A stretch of 64,000 nucleotides of DNA, taken from positions 1 to 64,000 of the IMG/VR virus record IMGVR_UViG_3300006754_000012; one strand, written 5' to 3'. The DNA comes from a virus. This document shows, piece by piece, positions 57,884-64,000 of the stretch. A model generated the notes under the pieces. The model worked only from the letters and a program-made list of their open reading frames with translations, ran no database searches and was not told where the DNA came from. Made by a program: the position numbers and the translations under genes. Every line of letters begins with the position of its first letter. The first letter of the stretch is position 1.

Positions 57884-58945
57884 ATGAAAAAGGTAGAACA
57901 AAACGTACATGCTCAAGCCATTGTGGAAGACTTGGCGAAAGGGCTTGGCTTTAGTATTTGGTGGCAGTTCAATAGCTGCTACGTCACACCAGATGATCTT
58001 AGGGCGCGAGTCGCTATTGCGGGTGGAGATGATACTAAGATCTCTAATATTGACCCAAGCACTGCATTGAAAGCAGCGGTAAGGGAATTCCGTCAGCGTA
58101 AAGGTAAGAGGACAGTTGCTCAGGCCGAAGTAGTGTCGGAAGATGGCGCTTATATAAAAGTAGGCTTGCTATACCACGAGCGAATCAGTGATGATGAGGT
58201 TGCTAAGAAGCAGCGCGAAACATTGCTGTGGGACAAACACGCAAGAGTCTGGATTGATGGTTGCAACTCAGCCCATGCAGACGCACTCCGCAAGAAAGTA
58301 GAGCACAAGCAACGCTTTTACGATGGAAATGAGGTTCGTGAGCGCATTGTGATGCCAGCTATTCGCAACGCATGTGGCTTTTCAATCAAGAAGGGTTGGT
58401 ACTTTATCCCAACTGACTTTGAGGAAGAGATCGCTAATGCTCAGGTAGCCCTTGAAGGGCTTGAGTCATTCCAGTTGCACTGTGCTTCAGTTCCAAAGGG
58501 GCATGGTTGGGAAGCCCCAGTTGCCGCAGGAGCAAGCGAGTCTCTTGGGGATGAGCTTAGCGCCATCGGTGATCAAGTGGAAGGGTGGCTGGAAATGAGT
58601 AGGCGCGTGCGCAGTGATACTGTAGAAAACGTAATGACTCGCTTTGGCGATATTATGAAGCGGGCGAGCATTATGGAAGCAGCGCTTTCTGTTTCGCTTG
58701 GTGATCTACATGATCGTGTGAAAGAGATGAAACTCCGTGCAAACGAGGTGATTGATCTCAAGGAAGATGAGGTAAGCAGCCGATATAGTGCTCCAGCACC
58801 AATGAAGATTAGGGATACGCTTGCTTCATTAGAGGCTGGTAAAGTGCGTGAATCTTATCTTGCGATTGTTGGCGAAGAGCCACCAGAGGATCGTGAGGTG
58901 ATGCTTGATACTTTGGCTGGACACATGGAAGGGCTGGTTGCATAG
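57884..58945 (+). CDS. Unknown protein of the MoxR-VWA module
   Basis: A 353-residue protein with a strong ribosome binding site (TGTAGGAGGG). Residues 1-200 are alpha/beta with I-W-W-Q-F-N-S-C-Y-V-T and A-L-K-A-A-V-R-E-F. Residues 220-300 form a long coiled coil. The end is helical. I do not recognise the family. The gene has its own promoter and terminator, and uses codons of highly expressed genes. Its place directly before a MoxR-type ATPase and a VWA protein suggests it is their partner or substrate, as in MoxR-VWA-associated protein systems. That is inference. Confidence 0.7.
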   Translation: MKKVEQNVHAQAIVEDLAKGLGFSIWWQFNSCYVTPDDLRARVAIAGGDDTKISNIDPSTALKAAVREFRQRKGKRTVAQAEVVSEDGAYIKVGLLYHERISDDEVAKKQRETLLWDKHARVWIDGCNSAHADALRKKVEHKQRFYDGNEVRERIVMPAIRNACGFSIKKGWYFIPTDFEEEIANAQVALEGLESFQLHCASVPKGHGWEAPVAAGASESLGDELSAIGDQVEGWLEMSRRVRSDTVENVMTRFGDIMKRASIMEAALSVSLGDLHDRVKEMKLRANEVIDLKEDEVSSRYSAPAPMKIRDTLASLEAGKVRESYLAIVGEEPPEDREVMLDTLAGHMEGLVA

Positions 58946-58954
58946 CTCTAATCC

Positions 58955-58987
58955 AAGAGGGGGGGGCGAAAGCCCCCCTCTTATTGA
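58955..58987 (+). terminator. Intrinsic terminator after the 353-residue gene
   Basis: A G-rich arm (58955-58967) pairs with a C-rich arm (58972-58982) across a GAAA loop, then TTATT. The core GGGGGCGAAAGCCCCC is the same as in the terminator at 60289. Confidence 0.75.
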
Positions 58988-59010
58988 TTCGTACAAAATT
59001 ATTTTAGTGA

Positions 59011-59039
59011 TATGTAAATAACCGTTTTTGTGTTATTAT
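59011..59039 (+). promoter_or_regulatory. Promoter of the conserved 21-bp family
   Basis: The core TAACCGTTTTTGTGTTATTAT (59019-59039), with -10 TATTAT (59034-59039). The -35 region (TATGTA, 17 bases upstream) is poor, so recognition may depend on the conserved spacer. It precedes the MoxR gene. Confidence 0.6.
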
Positions 59040-59074
59040 GTATTTAGAACCAAAACAGCTTGTAGGAGGGCAAT

Positions 59075-60283
59075 ATGGGACTGACAAACTTACAGACGAG
59101 AAACCAGCTTGGGTGCGACTTGCACGCGCATGATGCGTGGCAATCGCTAACCGAGGTTAGAGAGGCGCTGAAAGGCGCACTTATCAATAGGGATAAGGAA
59201 ATAGATAGTGCCATTATGGCTCTATTGTGCAGACGGCATGTATTATTCCTTGGGCCTCCTGGTACCGCGAAAACAACAATGTTCAACTTGCTTTCAAAGG
59301 CATTTGGCTTCCAAGGTGATGAAGTATTCCGTAGGTTGATTACGGCGTTTTCTTTACCAGAAGACTTGTTTGGCCCTCTTGACTTCAAGAAGTTTGAGCA
59401 AGGTGATTATGTAAGGAAAACAGGTGGGTTCCTACCACACGCGAAGTTTGCGCTAAAGGATGAAATCTTCAAGGGTAGCGATCCTATATTGAACGCCATG
59501 CTCACGGCACTTGAGGAGCGTGAGTTTGATCAAGGCCCGAACAGGGTAAAGATGCCTCTTGAGACAGTCATTGGTTGTAGCAATGAATATCCTCAGTCAA
59601 GTATCCTTGATGCGCTTTATGATCGCTTTATGTTCCGCGAGTGGACTGATTACCTAAAGGACAGGGGCGCAAGAAAGGAATTGATGATGATGTCTCGTAA
59701 TGGGGCGAGGCCAACGGTCAATGTTACCATTAGTTCTGCTAACAGAGAGCTTCTCCAAGAAATAACTGACAGCGTAAACATCTCAGAAGATCTCATTGAG
59801 ATTATGCTTGATGTATGGGAAACACTTGAGGTCAAGCATGGCATTAGCCTTTCTGATCGTAGATGGGCGCAATGCCTCGCTGCTGTCAAAGCACATGCGG
59901 TATTGGAAGGAAGGACAGTTGCTATAGCTCGCGACTTGATGGTGCTTACCCGCGTGATGTGGAACAAGCATGATGAGCGCCCTTCGGTTTATGCGGCTGT
60001 GTCTCAGCACGCTTGCCCAGGACTGGTGAAGGTAGCCAAAGTACTGGACGGCGTGACAGGGCGCTATGCCGAGGTTGACCTAAAAGCACCAGGAGTTGAC
60101 CACCTTGGCGCTTTGCTCCAAGTAGTCCGTATGGGAACAGATGAGATTGAGCGGATAGCAGGTGCTGGTGACATTAGCGTTGATGACTACGAGTACAAGA
60201 ACGCTGAAGCAAAACTCAACTCAATGAAGAAAGAGGTTGGGCGAGCAATTGCTCGTAACACTGGGGCTTATGGGATGAAGTAG
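59075..60283 (+). CDS. MoxR-family AAA+ ATPase, RavA-like
   Basis: A 402-residue AAA+ ATPase. Walker A is G-P-P-G-T-A-K-T (60-67), Walker B K-D-E-I-F-K-G (128-134), a sensor 1 asparagine lies in G-C-S-N-E-Y (N170), and L-D-A-L-Y-D-R-F (about 178-185) holds the arginine finger. Later S-D-R-R-W (sensor 2 region) and V-L-E-G-R match RavA. MoxR ATPases act as chaperones with VWA partners to mature or insert metals into other complexes. The partner VWA gene follows. A promoter and a terminator surround it, and the ribosome binding site is TGTAGGAGGG. Presence in a phage is unusual and its target unknown. Confidence 0.85.
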   Translation: MGLTNLQTRNQLGCDLHAHDAWQSLTEVREALKGALINRDKEIDSAIMALLCRRHVLFLGPPGTAKTTMFNLLSKAFGFQGDEVFRRLITAFSLPEDLFGPLDFKKFEQGDYVRKTGGFLPHAKFALKDEIFKGSDPILNAMLTALEEREFDQGPNRVKMPLETVIGCSNEYPQSSILDALYDRFMFREWTDYLKDRGARKELMMMSRNGARPTVNVTISSANRELLQEITDSVNISEDLIEIMLDVWETLEVKHGISLSDRRWAQCLAAVKAHAVLEGRTVAIARDLMVLTRVMWNKHDERPSVYAAVSQHACPGLVKVAKVLDGVTGRYAEVDLKAPGVDHLGALLQVVRMGTDEIERIAGAGDISVDDYEYKNAEAKLNSMKKEVGRAIARNTGAYGMK

Positions 60284-60288
60284 GGTAT

Positions 60289-60320
60289 GGGGGCGAAAGC
60301 CCCGTCCCGTTTTGTTTTTT
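60289..60320 (+). terminator. Intrinsic terminator after the MoxR gene
   Basis: GGGGGC (60289-60294) pairs with GCCCC (60299-60303) around a GAAA loop, with additional base pairs below, then TTTTGTTTTTT (60310-60320). It shares the hairpin core with 58955. Confidence 0.75.
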
Positions 60321-60325
60321 ATACG

Positions 60326-60354
60326 TTGTTCTATAACAGTTTAGGCGTTATAAT
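60326..60354 (+). promoter_or_regulatory. Promoter of the conserved 21-bp family
   Basis: TTGTTC (60326-60331), 17 bases, TATAAT (60349-60354), a perfect -10 box. The core TAACAGTTTAGGCGTTATAAT aligns with the other family members. It precedes the VWA gene by about 20 bases. Confidence 0.7.
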
Positions 60355-60374
60355 ATAAGGGTAGGAGGTTGATC

Positions 60375-61898
60375 ATGGAAGGCAATGGCTGGGATCTCAG
60401 TTCACAGAATGTTGATCTTACTTTGAAGTTGGATGGATGGCTTCATTACTTGAGTGAGAGCAGGGTGGAGTCGGTGGCAGAGCTTACGAGGGAAGTAGGC
60501 ACTATGTCTAAACACTTATTGAAGAAGGCGGGTGCCGTACCAAACCTTTCCAAGGAAAGAGATAGGGTAGATACTATTAGTAAGGGAACCGCTAAAGAGG
60601 TGTTTTCAAGACTCTATTCATCTAAAGACTTGGAGCAAGTAGCAGACACAGGTTCTGGAACCGAACTTACTAAGAAGGCACACGAGATCATTTCTGGGCT
60701 GGACGAGTTTGAGTCCTTACGGCAACAAGTGAATGGAGATCCTGATTTCTGCGCTTTGTCTACAAGCAAGTTGATGAAGGCGATAAACAACGCATTGCCA
60801 GCCATGATCGAAACGATGGAAGAGAAGGCAAAGGAAGAGAGGGCAAATAAAGCTAAAGAGCTTTTGGGCCTTCCAACATCACCACCCAAGAACGATGGCG
60901 GCCCCAATGGGGAGGATAGTTTCAGGGCGGCTGTTCGTGGGGCTTGTACGGATGCGGCAGGTGAGGTTAGTGATGTGAGGTCAGCCTTGGCGGGCATTTC
61001 CCCTGGATTAGAAGCGGCCCCGCCCATGTTCGGCCAGCAAGACACAAAGCGGCTTGAGTTAGCACGCCAACTCCAGAACAATGACAGGTTAAAGAAACTA
61101 ATGATGCTTGCTGGCAGACTAAGAAGGCTTGCTGCGGCAGAACGTAAAGAAAGAGATCCAGATGGGGTTGGGGTCGTAACGGGCGTTACTCGCGGGGATG
61201 ACTTCATGCGTATGTTGCCAACAGAGATGGCGATGCTGAAAGTCCCACAGATGAGGACTTACCAGTTAGCAAAGATGGCAGAAAAGAAGATGGCCCAATA
61301 CCAAATGGAGGGCGAGAAAAAAGAAGGTAGAGGCCCCATTATTGTAATGTTAGACACAAGCGGTAGCATGACTAATGGTGATCGCGCGATGTGGGCTTCT
61401 GCGGTGGCAATGAGTTGTATATCTACAGCACGACAAGAGAAGCGGTCATGCACGATCCTTGGTTTCAACCGTAGAGTTAATTTTATCTATACTATAGATG
61501 GTGATGGTGAGGCCTATTCGTACCCAAGCTCAACAGAGCTAGACAAGACGGTGCCAGTTGAAGGCGGCGCTCTTGAAGTATCGCTTAGGATGTCTAAGCT
61601 ACAGTGTAATGGGGGCACGGACTTTGATGATCCTTTTGAAGTAGCACTTAGTTTGGATGAGGAGCATTCTACGAGGGCTGGTAGGGCAGACTTGATCATG
61701 GTCACCGATGGTGAGGCAGAAGTAGGCACTGAAACTTACCAATCGCTTGTTGATGCCAAGGAACAGACTGGCTTGAGGGTTTATGGCCTGACAGTCGGGG
61801 GTGGATCATTCAGCAAGGTAATGCACGAGGTATGCGACAACATTGTTGACATTGGCGCGTTGGCCAACGAAAAGGAGGTTGCAGGTGCTCTCCCATAG
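60375..61898 (+). CDS. VWA-domain protein, ViaA-like
   Basis: A 507-residue protein from the ATG behind GTAGGAGG. The N-terminal 310 residues are helical and charged with an unstructured segment at about 168-182. The VWA domain has a full MIDAS: D-T-S-G-S-M (327-332), T415 in G-G-T-D, and D445 in V-T-D-G-E. The R-G-P-I-I-V-M-L-D entry is as in ViaA. With the MoxR ATPase it forms a RavA-ViaA-like pair. MIDAS domains bind a metal ion and protein ligands. It has its own promoter and no terminator before the next gene (14-base overlap). Confidence 0.82.
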   Translation: MEGNGWDLSSQNVDLTLKLDGWLHYLSESRVESVAELTREVGTMSKHLLKKAGAVPNLSKERDRVDTISKGTAKEVFSRLYSSKDLEQVADTGSGTELTKKAHEIISGLDEFESLRQQVNGDPDFCALSTSKLMKAINNALPAMIETMEEKAKEERANKAKELLGLPTSPPKNDGGPNGEDSFRAAVRGACTDAAGEVSDVRSALAGISPGLEAAPPMFGQQDTKRLELARQLQNNDRLKKLMMLAGRLRRLAAAERKERDPDGVGVVTGVTRGDDFMRMLPTEMAMLKVPQMRTYQLAKMAEKKMAQYQMEGEKKEGRGPIIVMLDTSGSMTNGDRAMWASAVAMSCISTARQEKRSCTILGFNRRVNFIYTIDGDGEAYSYPSSTELDKTVPVEGGALEVSLRMSKLQCNGGTDFDDPFEVALSLDEEHSTRAGRADLIMVTDGEAEVGTETYQSLVDAKEQTGLRVYGLTVGGGSFSKVMHEVCDNIVDIGALANEKEVAGALP

Positions 61899-62295
61899 CG
61901 ACAATCGCGAGATCTCAACACAGGAAAGAATGCGGCTTATGCACGTTGTTTCCTGTGTGTCTACGCTTAGCCATTGGGAGCCGATTGGCACCTTTGTTGA
62001 GGACGTAAAGTTAGCGCTGTCAGAAGGCGCTTGTATTGCTCACAAAGATCTCGATAGGGTTGCACGGTGGGCAAGCCGTTGGGACAGCCTTGATCGGCGC
62101 TTGAGGGCCTTCTATAGCGCCTTGCTGCACGATCCTGACTACAGGTGGGCAGCAGAAGCAGCCTTGTGGTCAATCCTTAAAGGAAATGCGCCAGCAAAGA
62201 GCAATGTTTACTTCACACTAAAGAACAGGTGGTTGGAAATGTATAACGAGCCACCATCTATAGAAATAATACCAACGAGGATCATTAGGCAATGA
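61885..62295 (+). CDS. Hypothetical protein coupled to the VWA gene
   Basis: The GTG at 61885 follows AAGGAGG and overlaps the VWA stop by 14 bases, giving 136 residues. Translation is coupled. The protein is all-helical with a W-A-S-R-W-D-S-L-D-R-R-L segment. It overlaps the RmlC-like gene by 4 bases. It may be a fourth component of the module. Family not recognised. Confidence 0.65.
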   Translation: MLSHSDNREISTQERMRLMHVVSCVSTLSHWEPIGTFVEDVKLALSEGACIAHKDLDRVARWASRWDSLDRRLRAFYSALLHDPDYRWAAEAALWSILKGNAPAKSNVYFTLKNRWLEMYNEPPSIEIIPTRIIRQ

Positions 62296-62876
62296 AAGTA
62301 GATAAAGAATTATTAGACACAACAAGCCAAGCATTCCAAGATTATCTAAAAAGTCTTGGGTACGAGAGTGAGCGGTCTGTTCCAATGAAGCATAGGATTC
62401 CTATCCCAGTGGGAGACTCTCAATCAAAGTATCCGCTTAAGTGGAACGTAGATCCACGGGGTTCCCTTGTAGAGATATGGAGGAATTCATGGACCTATGG
62501 GCAAACAGGAAGCCCTGTGTCGCAAGCGTATATTAGTGTCACCAACCCAGGAGTAGTCAAAGGTTGGCATTGTCATTTGAGGCAGACCGATAGGTTTTTC
62601 TGTGTTCGCGGGAAAGTTATGCTTGTGACGTTTGATGCAAAGGGAGCTTTCTTTAGCGACAATGTTGATTTTGATTATGAAGTAACGATCATGGATTCAG
62701 ATAGGAACCCAGAGACAGTTGTTATCCCTCCTGGTGTTGTCCATGGGTGGAAAGCGCTTGGCAACGAGGAGTCTTGGGTGCTCAACATGGTGAGCCATGA
62801 GTACGACGGTACAGATGAGTGGAGGTGCGATCCGCACAGTCACGCCTTTAACTGGAACAGGAGTTTTGACGGATGA
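62292..62876 (+). CDS. RmlC-like cupin (dTDP-4-keto-sugar epimerase family)
   Basis: A 194-residue cupin. G-W-H-C-H-L-R-Q-T-D-R-F-F (96-108), R-G-K-V-M-L-V (112-118), and I-P-P-G-V-V-H-G-W near 150 match the order of RmlC-type epimerases, which invert C3 and C5 of dTDP-4-keto-6-deoxyglucose. The second active-site aspartate of RmlC is not clear. It complements the RmlB homologue at 14341. It could also be a sugar isomerase of another kind. The ATG overlaps the previous stop. Confidence 0.6.
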   Translation: MKVDKELLDTTSQAFQDYLKSLGYESERSVPMKHRIPIPVGDSQSKYPLKWNVDPRGSLVEIWRNSWTYGQTGSPVSQAYISVTNPGVVKGWHCHLRQTDRFFCVRGKVMLVTFDAKGAFFSDNVDFDYEVTIMDSDRNPETVVIPPGVVHGWKALGNEESWVLNMVSHEYDGTDEWRCDPHSHAFNWNRSFDG

Positions 62877-62986
62877 CGACAGTACAAGTTTTTATGGCAG
62901 CCTACCTTATTGGACTATTTTCTGGTCTTGGGTGGGGTGTAGCTTCAGCAACACACAAACAACAAAAAGGGGAGAAAGATGACTGA
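62873..62986 (+). CDS. Tiny membrane protein
   Basis: A 37-residue frame overlapping the RmlC-like stop by 4 bases (ATGA) and the next start by 8. It has one hydrophobic helix (V-F-M-A-A-Y-L-I-G-L-F-S-G-L-G) and a lysine-rich end. No ribosome binding site beyond coupling. Function unknown. Confidence 0.45.
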   Translation: MTTVQVFMAAYLIGLFSGLGWGVASATHKQQKGEKDD

Positions 62987-63461
62987 TAGAGAAAATACCG
63001 AGGCTTGGGCTTGGGTTTTAGAAAACCATAGTCTTATCAGGGCTACAACTTGGAAAGCGACCAAAGGTACACCCTTTGAGTATGAAGACATACGGAGCAC
63101 ACTAATCATCCGTATTGTGGAAAAGTTTAGTTCTTTTGATCCGAACAAAGGGACGGCTAAGACTTGGCTTTTTTGGCAAGTGAGAGCTGTTTGTTCTGGA
63201 ATGAGGACTAACCACAAAAGGAACAGCCATGAGCCGATTGAAGGTGATGTATTGGATCACAGGAATACATATTCAAGCATGGTTGCTTCTGCTGAATTGC
63301 TTTTCATAAAGCCGCTTGGGACTAAGGCAGAATGGGATGCAGTATTTGCAAGGTTTGAGGGGCTTACCGAGAAAGAGACACAAGAAAGGCTTGGTGTGAC
63401 GCCGTTTTCAGCAAGAAAAAGAGTCGCCCGTTTAGCAAATAAAATTGAAAGGAGAGCATAA
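62979..63461 (+). CDS. Sigma factor-like protein
   Basis: A 160-residue protein resembling small (ECF-type) sigma factors. Region 2-like: Y-E-D-I-R-S-T-L-I-I-R-I-V-E-K-F then F-D-P-N-K-G-T-A-K-T-W-L (about 35-70). Region 4-like: L-T-E-K-E-T-Q-E-R-L-G-V-T-P-F-S-A-R-K-R-V (about 130-152). GGGGAGAAAG precedes the ATG. It could direct RNA polymerase to phage promoters, including the 21-bp family. Alternatively it only shares the fold. Confidence 0.65.
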   Translation: MTDRENTEAWAWVLENHSLIRATTWKATKGTPFEYEDIRSTLIIRIVEKFSSFDPNKGTAKTWLFWQVRAVCSGMRTNHKRNSHEPIEGDVLDHRNTYSSMVASAELLFIKPLGTKAEWDAVFARFEGLTEKETQERLGVTPFSARKRVARLANKIERRA

Positions 63462-63784
63462 TGAGTAAAGAAGAAGAAGAGACAGTACAAGAAGAACGCC
63501 CGTTATTAGAGCTAATGCTTGAAGGGGGTTCTTTACCAGTCAACAAGATCTTCAATGAACTGGCAACAGAATGGATTTATGAAAATAGGTCTACAAGTGT
63601 TGGTTTGTCTGAATATCTTGGGATCAAGCCCCAATCATGCAGTCAGTGGAAGACTGGATCAGATGGCAGGAAGCCAACATGGACAGCGATGATGACTTTA
63701 GCGAAGGATCTAAAACTTGAGATTGTAATCAACTCTGATGAAATGTTCCTAAAGAAGACAAGCAGGCGCAAGGCTAAAAAATGA
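63461..63784 (+). CDS. Small helix-turn-helix regulator
   Basis: A 107-residue protein coupled to the sigma-like gene (TAATG). Residues 43-85 form a Cro/C1-type helix-turn-helix (V-G-L-S-E-Y-L-G-I-K-P-Q-S-C-S-Q-W-K). The C-terminus is basic (R-R-K-A-K-K). Likely a transcription regulator of the early genes. There is no integrase, so it need not be a lysogeny repressor. Confidence 0.65.
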   Translation: MSKEEEETVQEERPLLELMLEGGSLPVNKIFNELATEWIYENRSTSVGLSEYLGIKPQSCSQWKTGSDGRKPTWTAMMTLAKDLKLEIVINSDEMFLKKTSRRKAKK

Positions 63785-64000
63785 GCCACGCGAATAGAGG
63801 GAAGGCTTGGGAGCAGCATTTAGAGTTGTTCCATGCTCGGTATGAGGCTCGTGGGGATGCGGTAGTTATTAGGACACCGCCCCCCATGAGGATCATACGG
63901 AGCAACGCAGGAGGCACGTTTATCGCCTGCTATGAGAAAGAGGGGCCGCCAGATTATGTTTTGCTTGCGCGAGGCAAAGCAATCATGGCAGAGGCTAAAG
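63781..64000 (+). CDS. RecU-like Holliday junction resolvase (partial)
   Basis: The 73 visible codons run off the window. S-H-A-N-R-G-K-A-W-E near the start, G-P-P-D-Y (about 56-60) and M-A-E-A-K at the end give the R-G-X3-E, D and E-X-K pattern of RecU-type resolvases (PF03838), which cut four-way DNA junctions before packaging. It overlaps the previous gene by 4 bases. The rest of the gene is outside the window. Confidence 0.65.
   Translation, partial: MSHANRGKAWEQHLELFHARYEARGDAVVIRTPPPMRIIRSNAGGTFIACYEKEGPPDYVLLARGKAIMAEAK

Noticed and set aside
60614-61207. Leftward open frame of 197 codons
   Set aside because: Antisense to the VWA gene with serine and alanine bias and no ribosome binding site.
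1-64000. tRNA genes, CRISPR arrays, insertion sequences, integrase
   Set aside because: I saw no cloverleaf, spaced repeats, transposase or recombinase signature in reading the window; tRNAscan could still find a degenerate tRNA.

Overview
The window is a 64 kb piece of a tailed, double-stranded DNA bacteriophage genome (class Caudoviricetes, probably a long-tailed siphovirus). It contains a lambda-gpA-type terminase, an HK97-type portal, protease, scaffold and capsid series, head-tail connector genes, a tail tube gene, tail-assembly chaperones with an apparent frameshift, a 1697-residue tape measure and fibre genes. I see no tail sheath, integrase, insertion sequence, CRISPR array or tRNA. 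Genes are tightly packed, often with ATGA or TAATG overlaps, and nearly all lie on the plus strand. Only the Dam-type methylase (311-835) and a primase-like gene (47724-49319) are on the minus strand. The host cannot be named from the sequence; Shine-Dalgarno sites (AGGAGG) and sigma70-like promoters are ordinary bacterial ones. The window is open at both ends: the last gene, a RecU-like resolvase, is cut at 64000.

Layout: 0.3-3.5 kb holds the Dam gene and small accessory genes, several with zinc ribbons. 3.5-12.7 kb is packaging and head (small and large terminase, portal fused to a MuF-like domain, protease with nested scaffold, capsid). 12.8-21.6 kb is connectors and tail completion, interrupted by sugar and sulfate genes: an RmlB-type dehydratase, a sulfotransferase-like P-loop protein and a three-domain glycosyltransferase. 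21.7-37.8 kb is the tail tube, chaperones, tape measure, a large LamG and Asp-box tail protein, a hub-like protein and two fibres that seem to share a C-terminal tip domain. 37.8-42.2 kb holds a lysis-like region with an endolysin candidate, a holin candidate and an unusual run of small membrane proteins.

The most interesting part is 42.2-47.8 kb: seven overlapping genes that look like a DNA base hypermodification pathway. They encode two ParB-fold proteins flanking a TET/JBP-type 2-oxoglutarate dioxygenase, an SPL-like radical SAM enzyme, a TET-associated glycosyltransferase (TAGT-like), a SPASM radical SAM enzyme and a phosphomannose-isomerase-like cupin. The proposed logic is hydroxylation of a 5-methylpyrimidine in DNA, addition of a sugar, and further radical tailoring. 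No C5-cytosine methyltransferase is visible in the window. An RmlB homologue (14.3 kb) and an RmlC-like cupin (62.3 kb) could supply a deoxysugar donor for DNA or virion glycosylation.

49.6-57.8 kb is replication and recombination: an SF2 helicase, a RecB-like nuclease, a Sak4-like ATPase, an SSB-like protein ending in DIPF, a replication organizer and a primase-helicase. 57.8-61.9 kb is a second notable module: an unknown 353-residue protein, a RavA-like MoxR ATPase and a ViaA-like VWA protein. Each has its own promoter and strong ribosome binding site, and two are followed by nearly identical terminators. These promoters share a 21-bp pattern with others in the genome. The right end encodes a sigma-factor-like protein, a small helix-turn-helix protein and the resolvase.
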